Notes under the pieces: generated by a model
What the model was told of the DNA's origin: nothing
Databases searched by the model: none
The model's input: only the letters and a program-made list of their open reading frames with translations
Program-made: the position numbers and the translations under genes
From: Cymbidium sinense
Lineage: Eukaryota; Streptophyta; Magnoliopsida; Asparagales; Orchidaceae
Length of the DNA: 64,000 nucleotides
Assembly: GCA_021442155.1 (NCBI GenBank)
Contig: CM038216.1
Span: 157,465,983 to 157,529,982, forward strand
Reading direction: 5' to 3'
Shown here: positions 11,891 to 23,390 of the stretch, piece by piece
Layout: each line of letters starts with the position of its first letter
Numbering within the stretch: position 1 is the stretch's first letter

Positions 11891-11978
11891 CCTTTTCCAA
11901 TCCATGCCAACCGTCAGGTTGAATTTTTCATTTTATTTTATTTTTTTCTCTTTTTTTTTTTGACTTTAGGTTATTACA

Positions 11979-13269
11979 CTTATCTGAAAAAGTAAATCAA
12001 AGTTGGTGTTGTAATGAAGTTGTCAAATACCAAAAATGAAATGATCACCAACAAAGAGGATTATGTGCCAAAAATAATTTCAAATGAGAAAGAGAAAAGT
12101 AAACACAACGCCAACAAAATTTATATGATTTAGTTTCAATTAAGTCTAAATGTATAAGAGAAGTGAGTATATTTGATTTATTAAATAAAGAAGACATCTA
12201 TATTATACAAATTATTCCCAATATCTTGAAATACTTCCCTGATATAAAGAAGAAGAAATCTCAGGAATCTCGCACAAATTTATTATCTTAACATAAAACA
12301 TCTTCTTGTATGCACTTGTAAAGCTATTAATCTTTTAATACCCTAAAATTTAGATGCCGCATGAGAAACAATAGAGATTAATTAGTTGCATAAAAAATCC
12401 TTTAAGTCATTTCATCTATAGCTGCTGGCAAAATTCTTGAGGAGGAATCATGTGGATGGAGGCGACAGAAAACTACACGTCAATAGAGGCTAGATGAATC
12501 CTAATACCAAGATGTTCAAACTAGGAGCTATTCTATATACTTAATTTTTCTAATTCCATTGAGGCTTAACTTCCCTATTAGATCCAATTGAATGCAAATT
12601 AAAGGTGGATCCAATTTCAATTGTTTGTTGCTTTCTTAATTAAATAATGGAATGCTTAAGGTATGCGTTGAGTCAATAAAACAAATTTCTTCGTTATCTC
12701 AATTTTATGTCAAAATTGGATCTATGTGAAATTTCCTATAAGTTGAACACTGTAGTCTACAAAAATACCAAATAGTTCAACACAAAATGATATTTTTAGA
12801 CCCAAATTCCACCATACCTGAATCGTTATGAAATAACTTTATAGCACAAATATTGCACCATATATGCTAATTGTGCCAAATAATGCGCATTATTGTTGAT
12901 TGAGTAGCATTGCACCCCTCTTACACTATTTGCATGGTAAGACATAATAATTCAAAATATCACATGTTATATGCACTATATCATAACTTGTATGGTACGT
13001 ACTACTTTATTTTTAATATTTGGTTTATTGATTTATTTTAAGTATTATTATATAAGAGAATATTTTACTGGAGGTTAGACATAATCATAATAAGAGTTTT
13101 TGTTGCTAAGTTTATCTTTCATGCAAATGTATTTTTTTTTAATGTCTAAATGTATTTTTTCTAATATCTAATTGAAGCATGATACATTTGTGGAGTGCAT
13201 AAATCAACTTTATTTGCTTCACATGTAAGATTCTTTCTTACATTGCGTAAATGTTGTATAATAATTTGG
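11979..13269. other. AT-rich DNA, no gene recognised
   Basis: Stops occur frequently in all frames and no family motif was seen. The sequence is not obviously similar to other parts of the window. It may be an old repeat or intron sequence if KCBP extends to the left. Confidence 0.5.
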
Positions 13270-14600
13270 TAGGCAGAGCTTATGGGCTTTAAAATTCCCA
13301 TCGGCTCTGTTTACATTTTAATGGGTTTGAGTTAAATTTTCAGAGGATAGATGAAATATTAGATGAGATATTACTAAAGGTTTTGTCCCTTGCAAAGATT
13401 TTATATCTAGTTTGAGTTATTTATATCCACATTCCTTTATCGTTAATTATCCTTTTCAATTGTGAGATAAAACTATGATTTAAGCAAGTCTATAAGATCT
13501 ACGATGCTTTGTTTTAGTAGCTACATTTATATTTGGAATTAAAAATATATTGCCATTGACTCAAAGCAAATGGTGGGCGAATGATGACAAACTTGATCAA
13601 GATCTCATGGTTGCTTCATCCTTAGTTGTCATGGACCCGAGTCTATTCAATAAGCAGCTATGCTCAACTCATCCTGATTGGAGGATTATTGTCATCAATC
13701 ATGAATTATATCTTCCAAAAGGATTTTATATAACTAGGGAAAAACTTGTTAAAATGGTTAAGTTGCCTTGACTAATAGAGGATTTCATGCCTTATCGAGT
13801 GTCTTATAGCTCAAAATACATGGGATTATCCATTGGAGAACATGTCAGCTTATGTTATAATCATAGTATAATGCCTTTATCACAATCAAGCTAAACATTT
13901 GGTAAGGGGGGATGTGGACATTTTTGTTGGAATGAGATTTATGACTGATCACATATGATACATTGTAAGCTTTGGTCAAATTTAAATTTATCATCTTTGA
14001 AAAATTGGGGCAAAGGATGGTGAATGGTTGTTCAAAGTACTAAGCAATTGATTTTTGTTTTATTTGAAGTTTATATTATTTTGTTTTTATGTAATTTTTA
14101 TGGGGCTTGAATTTGAATTGAGTCACCTTTGATTATAATATTACTTAAGTTATTCATTAGTAAGGCATCTCAAAATCTATTTTCCTTGGATTTCAAGTGG
14201 GCATTTTATGATGTTCTTATCCTATTATGATTAGCGATTATTATACCCAACATGTGGGTGATGGCTATAGTATGTCTTTATAATTGGTAGCTTAATTTTC
14301 TTTTGATAGTGAACCCATCCAATTATGATATTCTAATAATCTAATTCATCATTGGGGTGATTCTCAAGATGTTCATCTGTTTTATTAGAAGCTTGATTTC
14401 AGGAATGAACCTTTTTGGTTATAACCCTTTGATAGTCAAATCTATTATTAGGGTGGGACTCAAAGTGTCTTTGTGATGAAGAGCTTAATTTAAGAATGAA
14501 CCCCATAGTTATAATTTTCTAATAGCTGAACCCATCATCATGGTTGGAATATTTGAATTGAAGTTGAGACTCAATTAGATTAATATTTTTGACTTAATCA
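13270..14600. repeat. Degenerate copy related to the Tat-element LTR
   Basis: The order of short matches follows the LTRs at 26497 and 41397. It starts with a GGGCTTTAAAATTCCCATCG-like start at 13286, then an AGAGGATAGATGAAATA segment (13342). A segment like AGCAAATGGTGGGCGAATGA is at 13565, and a GGAGAACATG...TATAATG segment at 13835. Degenerate repeats of about 100 bp follow at 14276-14600, as in the LTRs (27380-27640 and 42390-42620). The 73-codon frame at 13550-13771 is a by-product of this repeat. Very diverged; ends uncertain. Confidence 0.6.
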
Positions 14601-16419
14601 TAAACTTCTCGAACCGTCTGGAATTTTTGAAGTATATTTATTTACTTGCATATTCTTTGGAAGAACAGGTAGGCCATCAAGCTTGTTGAATGGGGGGCTA
14701 CCCACACAACCATCTTTTAGCTTGTTGGTATGGAAGACTATCAACAGCTTTGAAAACTTGACTATTTCTATCTCACTTTGCTTTATGTTTGTAAACAAGC
14801 CATTCTTCTACCTTTTAGTTTGCTCCACTTTAAAAATTACTTTTGCACAGAATTGGTCAGAATCAATCATAAGTGATGGTTGAATCGATTAGCCAGTGAG
14901 TCGATCTGATTTTTGATGAATGCTCGATTCTAATTTTAATTAATTTATGACTTTTTGATTTTGATTTGATTGTTAGAAATGAAAGATTTAGATTAAAAAT
15001 AGAGAAAATAATTTAAATATCATGTTCCAAAATTTTGCTTTAAGATTATATTCAAAATATTACAGGGTAAAGTATCCTTATTTAGACTATTATATATTGA
15101 ATTGGTAAAATATCATTGTTTTGTGATTGTAACATCATTTAAATCATACTAAAATAATTTTAATTTTTCTTACATCATTTAGTTTAATCCCTAGTTCAGC
15201 CTTTCAATTTCTTATGATTTATTCTTGAAAACCTTGTTTATACCCCTATCTCTATTTTCTAAAATTTCAAGTGTTTACATGAAATTGTATAAGATGAAAA
15301 ATAGGGGAGTACACCCTTCGACATAGTCTTGACTAGATTTGTGGCATTAAGCATGCCTCCTTGGATACTCTCCAATTTCTAAAGCTATTTTGGATTTTTA
15401 TTTTTTTTTTATTTTTACTTGATTTTATTTTGTTTATGTTTAAATATTTTTGGACTATTTCTCACTCATATTTTTTTCTTGATTTTTTTTTATAATTTCA
15501 ATTAGAAATTTTTTAAAATTGTTTATATATTTTCATATTTATTCTTTAGAAAATGCCAAGTGTCTCATAAAAATCCTCTTAATTGAGTTTGATAGTGATG
15601 ACATAATTGTTAAAAATAATACAAATAAATTTATGATTTGGAATTGAGATCACAAGTATTTTGAAGTGGGCAAATTTATGTCGTATTTTCATCAAAAATA
15701 TGCATTGAAATGATACTAACGCTTTGTTATGCACAAGTTTTTCCAAATTAACGTTACTTTTTTTTTAAAAAATAGCACAAACATATATTATATATATGAT
15801 ACAAATGTATATATAACTTATACTATAAATAATTGTTAAGTTTAAACACATTTTTTAATCATGCTAATTGCCACAGTAAATATTATTAAATAAATATATT
15901 TAGATCAAATAGGTAATCAAGCATAATCAACATTATTAACAATACTTAATTAATTATGAATCTTCTTAATGATTTTATGATAATTACATCGAGAGCATGC
16001 AATGCTTCACTTAGAGAGGGCCACAAAGGAGATATAGTTTTTCATTGTTTGAGCCAATGGGGAGAATTATGCTATTAACTTTTCTGTATTCATATTTTGT
16101 ATTTTATACATTTTATGAGATCCTTAAAGGACTCTGGATGATCTTTTTACTCTTTATATGATCAAGATCACATCAATTGGACCAATTTGCCAACGTATTG
16201 ATCCACATTAAGCAAAAAACAATGCCTTGGGAATCACACCATCATGATTCTCAATATTAGTAAACTTTTCTCAAGATTTGTGTTCCGTGACCTACATACA
16301 ATGGATTCCCTTCATGAGAATTTTGTGCAGCTATATGTAGGAGGCTTACACTTTGGTTTTAGGGTTTAAATAATTGAGATCTTTCTCATTCCTCATTGGC
16401 ATATTGGGGTATGAATTGT
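14601..16419. other. AT-rich DNA, no gene recognised
   Basis: No open frame beyond about 66 codons and no recognisable motif. There are long T-rich tracts around 15390-15500. Possibly old repeats or intron sequence. Confidence 0.5.
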
Positions 16420-16930
16420 TTTGCTAAAACCAAAAAATAGAATCGATCCAAATTTTCTAATTTGGTTCAGCTTTACATATATTTTTTTGGTTTTCGATTT
16501 GGATTTAGTAATATTCGATTATCGATTTGATTGTATTATTTTAATCCGATTAAATTGATTAAACTGAAATTAACTAATAAATCATTTTTTTTTCATTTAT
16601 CCTTGAAATTTCTTCTCAAAGCAGCTAGTTGAATGATAGATTTGCATTTTGTTGGCTTTATTTGTTAAATAATTGCTTGATTTTATATGAAATGATTTGA
16701 TGAAATGACGTAATTCTCTGATAAAGAATTGCTATAGTAATTTACATTTTCGTTTTGAGTTTTTCCTAAACTGAACCAAAATTTGAAATATTTTTTGGTT
16801 TGGATCAGTTCGGTTTATACTATTGATTAAATGGATCGGTGTTTTTGGATTATGGATTTAAAATTAATTGATTTAATAAATTTTAAAATCGATCTGTCCA
16901 AACTGATCGATAGAATACTCCTATACCCTC
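16420..16930. repeat. Possible MITE-like repeat
   Basis: Both ends carry GATC-rich, partly complementary segments (AATCGATCC at 16441 and GATCGATAG at 16904). The interior has runs of the type TTTGGTTT...GGTTCGG, common in small plant inverted-repeat elements. The inverted repeats are weak and no target duplication was found. Confidence 0.3.
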
Positions 16931-17099
16931 TTAAGCTAGGGTGGTGTTGTAGGATTAGAGACTTCATTCATGCATGAGAGATGAAAGTTTTGTGATGACA
17001 TAATCTTTTTTAGGGATTGTTTTAGCTTTTCTTTGTTTATGAGCGAGTTTATTTGGAAATTAGAAAAAGATGTTAGAGTGCTCCTAATTTATACATCAT

Positions 17100-18335
17100 G
17101 ATTGTAGCTTCAATTTTTTCAAGGGGTTTAGATCCTTTTCTCTCATATACATAGACGTAGTTGAAATCAGACCAGATAAGTCTTGATATCTTTTTATGTT
17201 TGTTTTCTCATGTTTCTTTTGTATTGGCTTTGTGCATATCATTCTTGATCTTTGATAATGTTTCCATTTTTGAATTATTTGATGCATTTTTAAAAAATGT
17301 GGACATGCATAAGACTGGTAATTTTATTAAGGGGTCAACTTATGAGTTATACAATGAAGTTATGTTAGGTGATAATGGAATCAATACTTTAGAAAAATAT
17401 GTTATTTTTGTAGAATCAATTTGACTTTATGCTAGAAGTGGTTTTATGTGAGGACAATTAATGAAGAAGTATGCAGAATAGAGGAAATATTTTCATATGA
17501 ATTTTATTCATCATGAAATGTATGTTAGTACCACAAGAATCATTTTGGCGCCTTTAAAGGAAAATGGAGTTTCAAAGTTATGTGGAAGTTTTAAAACATA
17601 TTTATTGTGTATAACTTAAGTTAAAAGTAGTTGTAAAATGATAAAAAAGTTTTCAATTATCATAGAATTAAATTATATTAAGGATCTGCATAGAGTCCAT
17701 GTCTAAATAGGTCATAGAGATGCTTACAATGGTTAAAAGTGAGGTGCTTTGTGCTTTTTCAAAAGATATATTTATAATCATGAGATATTTATTGACATAA
17801 GTGAAAAGTTAAAAAATTTACAATTTTGATATAAAACACATAGAATTAGTGAAACAAAGAATGTGCATATAATTTACAATTTTTGTTAATAAGACAAAAA
17901 CAACTTTTACTTTGTTATTAGAAGATGAATTTATACTTGAGTGCGATAGGCTTAAGTTTTTTTGATATAATTTTGAGTTAAGAATAATTAAAATGGTTAA
18001 TTTTTTCACGAGTATTGTGCATTAAAAGATATTTTGAAGACTTTAAGTCAATTATGTTATATTGATCAGAGTGTTAAAGATTAAAACATTGAGCATGTTG
18101 AAATTAGAATATTTCGATGGACAAGTGAAAAAAATATGAAGGATTAAATGAGTAATAATGGTATTTAAAGGATAGTTGTACTACTTTATCTATAGAAGAT
18201 AAAGTAGTAGAAAGTAGACTTATATTGATTGGATGTGTAAACCCAAGGTGAAAAATGCACCTATTAGAATGGTATATAAAATTAAGATTGTTGAATTTTG
18301 AGGGAAATGGGGTAACATGCATAGGAGTTCTTCAA
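17100..18335 (+). pseudogene. LINE (non-LTR retrotransposon) relic, C-terminal part
   Basis: The clearest part is 18080-18330. Plus-strand pieces HVEIRIFRWTSEKNMKD, then TLSIEDKVVESRLILIGCVN and a MHLLEWYIK stretch match the C-terminal signature found after RT in many plant LINEs (type RMLRWM...APIEDKLRESRLRWFGHV). Upstream, 17440-18080 could be the RT region but is too eroded to assign. An 87-codon open frame at 17161-17424 has no recognisable motif and is not claimed as a gene. Confidence 0.55.
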
Positions 18336-18999
18336 AAAAAAAAAAAAAACTTGTAAAGCTTAGGTTTATGACCTCTTACAATACTCAATATGAACAAATT
18401 GAATATGAGTATTCATAAAATCAATTCCAAATTGTTGTGATGAGTTTAATGATGATGACATAACTATTGATGACCCTCTATGAAATGCAATCCCTTATTT
18501 TAGCTTGTACGCATAAGTCAATCATGTTATTTTGATTTTTTGAGTATTTCCACAAAATGAATTTACCTTGTGACCCCTACATGTTCAAGCAAATATTTAA
18601 AATGAACATATTTCTGCTTGACTTATCTAGTGCCAACTTCCAGTAATTACTGCCTTGCAACCAATCAGGCAGAACTATATGGTGCACCACATAAGGTTTC
18701 TCTTAAATACCAAATAAGATGTAATATAAAAAGCTTTTGTGCATCGATGCATTGAGAAATTTGCTCACATTTTTCAGGCAGTTTATTAATTTTATTTTAG
18801 ATTCTTACATCTATGGTTGATTCAACTATGGTCCAATTTTATACATTCATATCTTTTGGTATTAACTAAAAGTCATGACTTTTCATGTTAAGTTTTGTTC
18901 CAATGAAAATCTGCTAGTAGACTAAGCTCTGAAACTAAATTGCAAATGGCTTTTAGACATCAACTTTTTCTTTCCCTTATTTTGCGTGTGATTTTGCAG

Positions 19000-19095
19000 G
19001 TATACATGGTTGAGTTATATCAAGATACTCTTGTGGATCTCTTACTACCAAAGAATGCTAAGCGACTTAAATTAGATATTAAAAAAGACTCGAAG
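19000..19095 (+). CDS. KCBP: KCBP exon a (first visible)
   Basis: Acceptor TTTTGCAG ends at 18999 and donor GTAATT starts at 19096. The 32 codons run [20 protein letters not shown] to KLDIKKDSK, nearly identical in type to the conserved KCBP motor segment before switch I. The exon begins in phase 0, so another exon must precede it in a complete gene. Confidence 0.9.
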
Positions 19096-22000
19096 GTAAT
19101 TTATATAATGCTGCATTTATTTCTAACTCTTTTAAGTGTTGCACCATGAATTGTTGTGTGGAAACAGGAGACAAGCATAGAGTGGTAGCTTGAAAAATTA
19201 TTATAAATTACTTTTAGATTTAGTTTTTATAGCTCAAGAAATTAAAGGTTAGAAGAGCATACAAATCCTTTACAATTTCATGCTTTTGTGTTATATTTAT
19301 TAAGCTATAATTTTGCAAATGATCACAACGCCTAACAAATGGTTTGGTCTTATCCACCGTTGCTTTTCTAATATACTTATTTTTGTTTTTATCCACCCAT
19401 GCATGAGTCAGGTCCATGAGTTTAGAATTCTCTTACTCTTTGCATGATAGCTTTGTTGTGTTTATCATAGGTAATGAAATGAAATTCAAATGAAATCTTT
19501 AATAATACATATTTTTTTAAGGATGGCTCCATAACTTGTTATGACCAGATCCAGAAGCTTCGAACTATTAAGACGAGAATTGATAGTCGGATGGTGGAAG
19601 TAAAATTACAATTTCTATCATTAACTAATGATTAATCAACAATAGAAAGAGCCACTAAAAAGAGTAATTAAAACAATCATAAATATATCTTCCTTTTTTC
19701 TGACCTTGCCTTTTATGTTTTTCTACCAAATTACTTATTTATATTTCAAATTTTCAACCTACAAATGTTAGATCGAAAATATAATAAGCTATCAACAGCC
19801 AGTGAATACTCATACTTCTAATCCACAGTAACGTAATAAAAAGAAACAATATGCACACCAGTTAAACATGATAAATAAAGAAAAATAACAAGTGACAATT
19901 TATATTCAATTATGATTCGTTAAAAAATTTAGCATATTCTATTGTACAATATAATATCTCATCTATATTATTTACATATTTCACTGTAGCCGTCATCTAA
20001 AGTTGTATTATTTAAGACACTTCAATATTAATAATTTTTTCTATAATCTTTTTTATATATGTGCACGAGTATCTTTGCATCCCTAGTTAGTATCATAAGG
20101 GGGTGAGATTCCATCATATTCAACATGCACATATAAGCATTATATATAATTCATGACATTCATATTTTTCATTTCTTTCAATATTTTTTCATAATATGCA
20201 AAGCTTGAATGAATATTAAACATTGAAAAAATTTTGGAACATACATTTCAAAATGGCCAATATTTAAAGAATAGGTAAATCAAGATAAACATTGCAATAA
20301 CATGCAATATCGAAGACATTACAAAAAGTTAGTTTAGAAGAAAATAACAATTACAATAAATGTAAGAAGAGTATTTGAAAATTTATAGATCCTCTTTTTT
20401 CTGATATCTTGAAATTCTTTTCATGCAGGGAATGGTTTCTATAGAAAATGTCACAATTCTGCAAGTGTCGAGCTTTGAAGAATTAATGGCTGTTATTCAG
20501 TTGGGATCTGAACGACGACATATAGCTGGAACCCAAATGAATGACGATAGTTCAAGATCACATTTGATAGTGTCTATCATAATTGAAAGCACCAATCTTC
20601 AAACTCAAACTCTTGCAAGAGGAAAGGTAAACATACACTTAGTAAAAAATAGCTCACATTTCATTCTTGAATATGCTCTTTTTAAATAACTTGAATGATA
20701 CATCCATTTTATCAAGTCTTTCAATGATATTGTGCTATTGTGATGACTTGAAATTGCAAGAAATGTTTCATTTGAACATCATTTCCCTCTTTTCCCTAGC
20801 CTGTCCTCTTTCTGCCCATTACAAAATGGACTCTACCATCACCCTCTCTATGGTTACCAAATATGAAGTTAGCTATTTATTTTCATGAAAGGTGTATCAT
20901 ATTTTCTTTAAGCTGATACTTTTGACATATTGGAGATGCATTCAAAAAATTGAAATATGATTTTTTACTATTTTCTTGAATTAGTCATTGACCAATAAAA
21001 TTCTATTTTCTTTGAAATTTAAATGCACATTTTCTACAATAAATTTGTTTCACTTGTTAAGTGCTACTGTGATGAAATATGAAAAATTAAATATGGGGAT
21101 TTACATATATGTCACACATTCTTATGTTTTTACTTATCTAATACCTAAATTTTAATAGATACTTGTATAACATCCAAATATCTAACTTCACATAAAAAAT
21201 CCACTAGTATTAAATTTTCTTAAGTGAAGCACATTTGTTATGCATATAGTCTTTTGTGATTATGACACTAAAGTATTATGTAAGTAAAGAGTTTAAGATC
21301 AAATTGGTCCCTCAATTATTTATGAAGGATCAATTTAGTCTCAGATTAAACAGAGGGGTCAAATTCATCCCTTGATTATTTGATCAGGGACCAAGTTGGC
21401 TCTTCCGTTTGGAATTTAACAGAAAGTTGTAGAGAAATAATGAATATTACAGGGCATTTTCGGAATAACAAAAAAAAAAGTAGATAGATAAACTCCTACT
21501 CTTTTCGTTTCATTCATTCCATGGAAGGAACCGTCCCCATCAAATAGTCAAGGGACCAAATTGGTTGTCCTGTTTAGTCTGGGATTAAATTGGTCCTTCA
21601 TAAATAGTTGAGGGACCAATTCGATCTTAAACCCTATAAATAAATATCAAAATTTAGATGTTAAATATGTGAACTTGTAAGAATTATGTGGTATGTGTGT
21701 AAATCCATAGTACCACTTAAACAAATAAATTAGTCATGTTGATTTGTAAAATACTTTTCTTTTTCATTAGCTCATCTATGAGGTTTACGATGCTCTCTGA
21801 AAATACTAATCTTGTTTTTTTATTCTTTGCAATATTGCAGCTTAGTTTTGTAGATCTTGCTGGTTCGGAGAGGATAAAAAAATCCGGTTCTTCAGGAAAT
21901 CAGTTGAAAGAAGCTCAAAGCATTAATAAATCACTTTCTGCCCTTGGAGATGTGATAAGTGCCTTGTGTTCTGAGGATCAGCACATACCTTATAGGAACC

Positions 22001-23390
22001 ATAAATTGACAATGCTCATGAGTGATTCTCTTGGTGGCAATGCAAAGACACTTATGTTTGTGAATGCGTCTCCAGCTGAGACAAACTTGGATGAAACATA
22101 CAACTCTCTTTTGTATGTTCTCTAATCACTTTGTTTTTTTAAATTTTTTTCTTGTTGCTAATACGCATTCATTATGAGTTTATTTTGTTTATTTAATTTT
22201 TATCTTGAGTTTATTGTTTAATTTATTATTTGTATGGTTGAAAATCGTAATACTTTTTTGCTGCAGTGACAGACATTAATCCTATTTTCGTTGTCTGGAT
22301 TTCCCTTTTTTGAGCCCATTAGGAGCAATGTATTTTATAGATCTTTTCTTTCTTATTCCCTGTTGAATGAATGCATATGATACTTAAATCCAACTTCTGG
22401 AGCAGGAAGAATGATGATAAGAGATTAACTGAGAGAATAATAGTTAAATCATGTTCAGCATCATCATTAGTTTTATCTTTGCTATTTGAGATCAATGTTA
22501 TTAATCTTCATTTTTCAATTTTTTAATGAGTTATTTGGGATGTTAATTTTGTTCTTTGTAAATCATTTTGAACAATTTCATCCATATAGTCATAAGTGTA
22601 CTCTTTGTCCTTCCTAGTTATAGCCCAATTCATACATCATTGCCAGCGAAATGAAATTTATTTTAAGCCTCCAATAGTTGTGGCTTAAAAATTTTGATCT
22701 TGATCTTGAATGATTCGTATTATGAAAGTTTATGATTTATTACACATAGTTCACGAAACTTGAACTGATCTGACTAAATTCCAAAGTGTATTAACATTCA
22801 GGCAAGGTTTCCCGCACGTACACTTGGAAAGCAAGTTTTCTAGTTTTTGGGAATAGTCCTATTTTTTGAACATAAATACCTGCAATCTATGCACTTTATA
22901 TTTCAAATAATTCCTTCTATTAATTTGTTCTCATAAATCTTGGCTGTGATAGCTTCCAATGTCTTTGTATAACGTATAATGTGGTTGCAGGTACGCATCG
23001 AGGGTAAGGTGTATTGTAAATGACCCAAGTAAGAATGTCTCCTCGAAAGAGATTGCTCGTTTGAAGAAAACGGTCGTATATTGGAAGGGGCAAGCGGGTA
23101 AACGTGGAGACGATGAAGAATTGGAAGAAATTCATGAAGAAAGACCTTCAAAAGATAGAAAAGAGATGCCAGGGGAAAAATGTTCAACAGAGAAAAGAGA
23201 GTTGCAAGTAGAAAGACATTCACAAGAGAAAAAATGTTCAACAGAGAAAAGAGAGTTGCAAGTAGAAAGACATTCACAAGAGAAAAAAGAATTACAGGAA
23301 GAGAAGCCTCCAAGAAACAGAAGAGAGATGCAAGAAGAAAGAAATTTCAAGGATAGAAAAGATCGTCGCAGTTCCAATCAAACCGTTTGA
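19000..23390 (+). CDS. KCBP: KCBP-like kinesin-14, 3' part, four exons
   Basis: Spliced coding sequence join(19000..19095, 20429..20626, 21841..22112, 22991..23390), 321 codons to a TGA stop, without frameshift or internal stop. It encodes the second half of a C-terminal kinesin motor. Switch I SSRSH is at residues 73-77, switch II DLAGSE at 103-108, NKSLSALG at 127-134 and [18 protein letters not shown] from 148. After the motor comes a basic calmodulin-binding-type helix (about 206-225) and an acidic segment [11 protein letters not shown]. In KCBP/ZWICHEL, a minus-end-directed microtubule motor, calcium-calmodulin binding to this tail releases the motor from microtubules; trichome and division roles are known. 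Missing: MyTH4, FERM, coiled coil, and the motor half with the P-loop. No upstream exons were found in 1-18999. Confidence 0.9.
19537..20330. repeat. Chromovirus LTR fragment in KCBP intron
   Basis: From 19537 (TGTTATGACCAGATCC) the sequence follows the start of the LTR at 9787: AGAAGCTTCGAACT, GATAGTCGGATGGTGGAAG and AGAGCCACTA blocks occur in the same order and spacing. It then decays gradually, and the right limit (about 20100-20330) is uncertain. It lies wholly inside the intron between 19095 and 20429. Confidence 0.6.
20429..20626 (+). CDS. KCBP: KCBP exon b (switch I)
   Basis: Acceptor TTTTCATGCAG ends at 20428 and donor GTAAAC starts at 20627. 66 codons from [13 protein letters not shown] through the switch I motif [17 protein letters not shown] to LARGK. 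The serines and arginine that contact nucleotide phosphate in kinesins are intact. Confidence 0.92.
21289..21635. mobile_element. MITE with about 100-bp inverted ends in KCBP intron
   Basis: The left end GAGTTTAAGATCAAATTGGT and the complement of the right end AGGGTTTAAGATCGAATTGG match over roughly 100 bases (TCCCTCAA.TATTTATGAAGG and beyond), separated by about 150 bases. It is flanked by GTAAGTAAA (21280-21288) and ATAAATAAA (21636-21644), which agree at seven of nine positions. A 9-bp duplication would suit a Mutator-derived MITE. It has no coding capacity. Confidence 0.8.
21841..22112 (+). CDS. KCBP: KCBP exon c (switch II, microtubule-binding)
   Basis: Acceptor AATATTGCAG ends at 21840 and donor GTATGT starts at 22113, splitting a leucine codon after its second base. 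It encodes [16 protein letters not shown], the [17 protein letters not shown] helix and [18 protein letters not shown], then ETYNSLL. All motifs expected for kinesin switch II and the microtubule-contact helix are intact. Confidence 0.93.
22991..23390 (+). CDS. KCBP: KCBP last exon: calmodulin-binding tail and repeats
   Basis: The acceptor GTTGCAG ends at 22990; the first base completes the split leucine codon. The exon encodes [15 protein letters not shown], the basic helix [20 protein letters not shown] that corresponds to the KCBP calmodulin-binding segment, then an acidic stretch and a highly charged tail of about 80 residues ending SSNQTV. Within the tail an 18-residue unit [18 protein letters not shown] occurs twice in tandem (23178-23285). 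As far as I recall, tails of characterised KCBPs stop soon after the acidic stretch, so this extension is notable. Confidence 0.9.
23178..23285 (+). repeat. Two 54-bp tandem units in KCBP tail
   Basis: Two nearly identical 54-bp copies encode the same 18 charged residues. The following sequence ([20 protein letters not shown]) looks like older, diverged versions of the unit. Confidence 0.92.

Larger units (their letters stand above)
9787..11978 (-). repeat. 5' LTR of chromovirus copy 2, with duplicated U3 end
   Basis: On the plus strand the LTR starts TGTCACAACCC at 9787, so its minus-strand ends are TGTAATAACC and GGGTTGTGACA. It contains two terminal segments ending in TTATTACA, at 11675 and 11978. 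The segment 11676-11978 repeats the U3 end (pyrimidine tract, AAACCGAACTC motif) and resembles the left LTR (1-704) more than 11280-11675 does. It is either an internal duplication or the remnant of a further nested LTR. The open stretch of 177 codons here (11285-11818, plus strand) is LTR sequence, not a gene. Confidence 0.8.

Noticed and set aside
13550..13771. 73-codon open frame that looks protein-like
   Set aside because: The DNA matches non-coding positions of the Tat LTRs, where no frame is conserved.
19522..19600. Possible extra KCBP exon
   Set aside because: The sequence matches the LTR terminus at 9787, and KCBP proteins continue directly from the exon ending at 19095 to the one starting at 20429.
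22903..23377. Three minus-strand open frames of 71-136 codons
   Set aside because: Antisense shadows of the last KCBP exon and its repeats.
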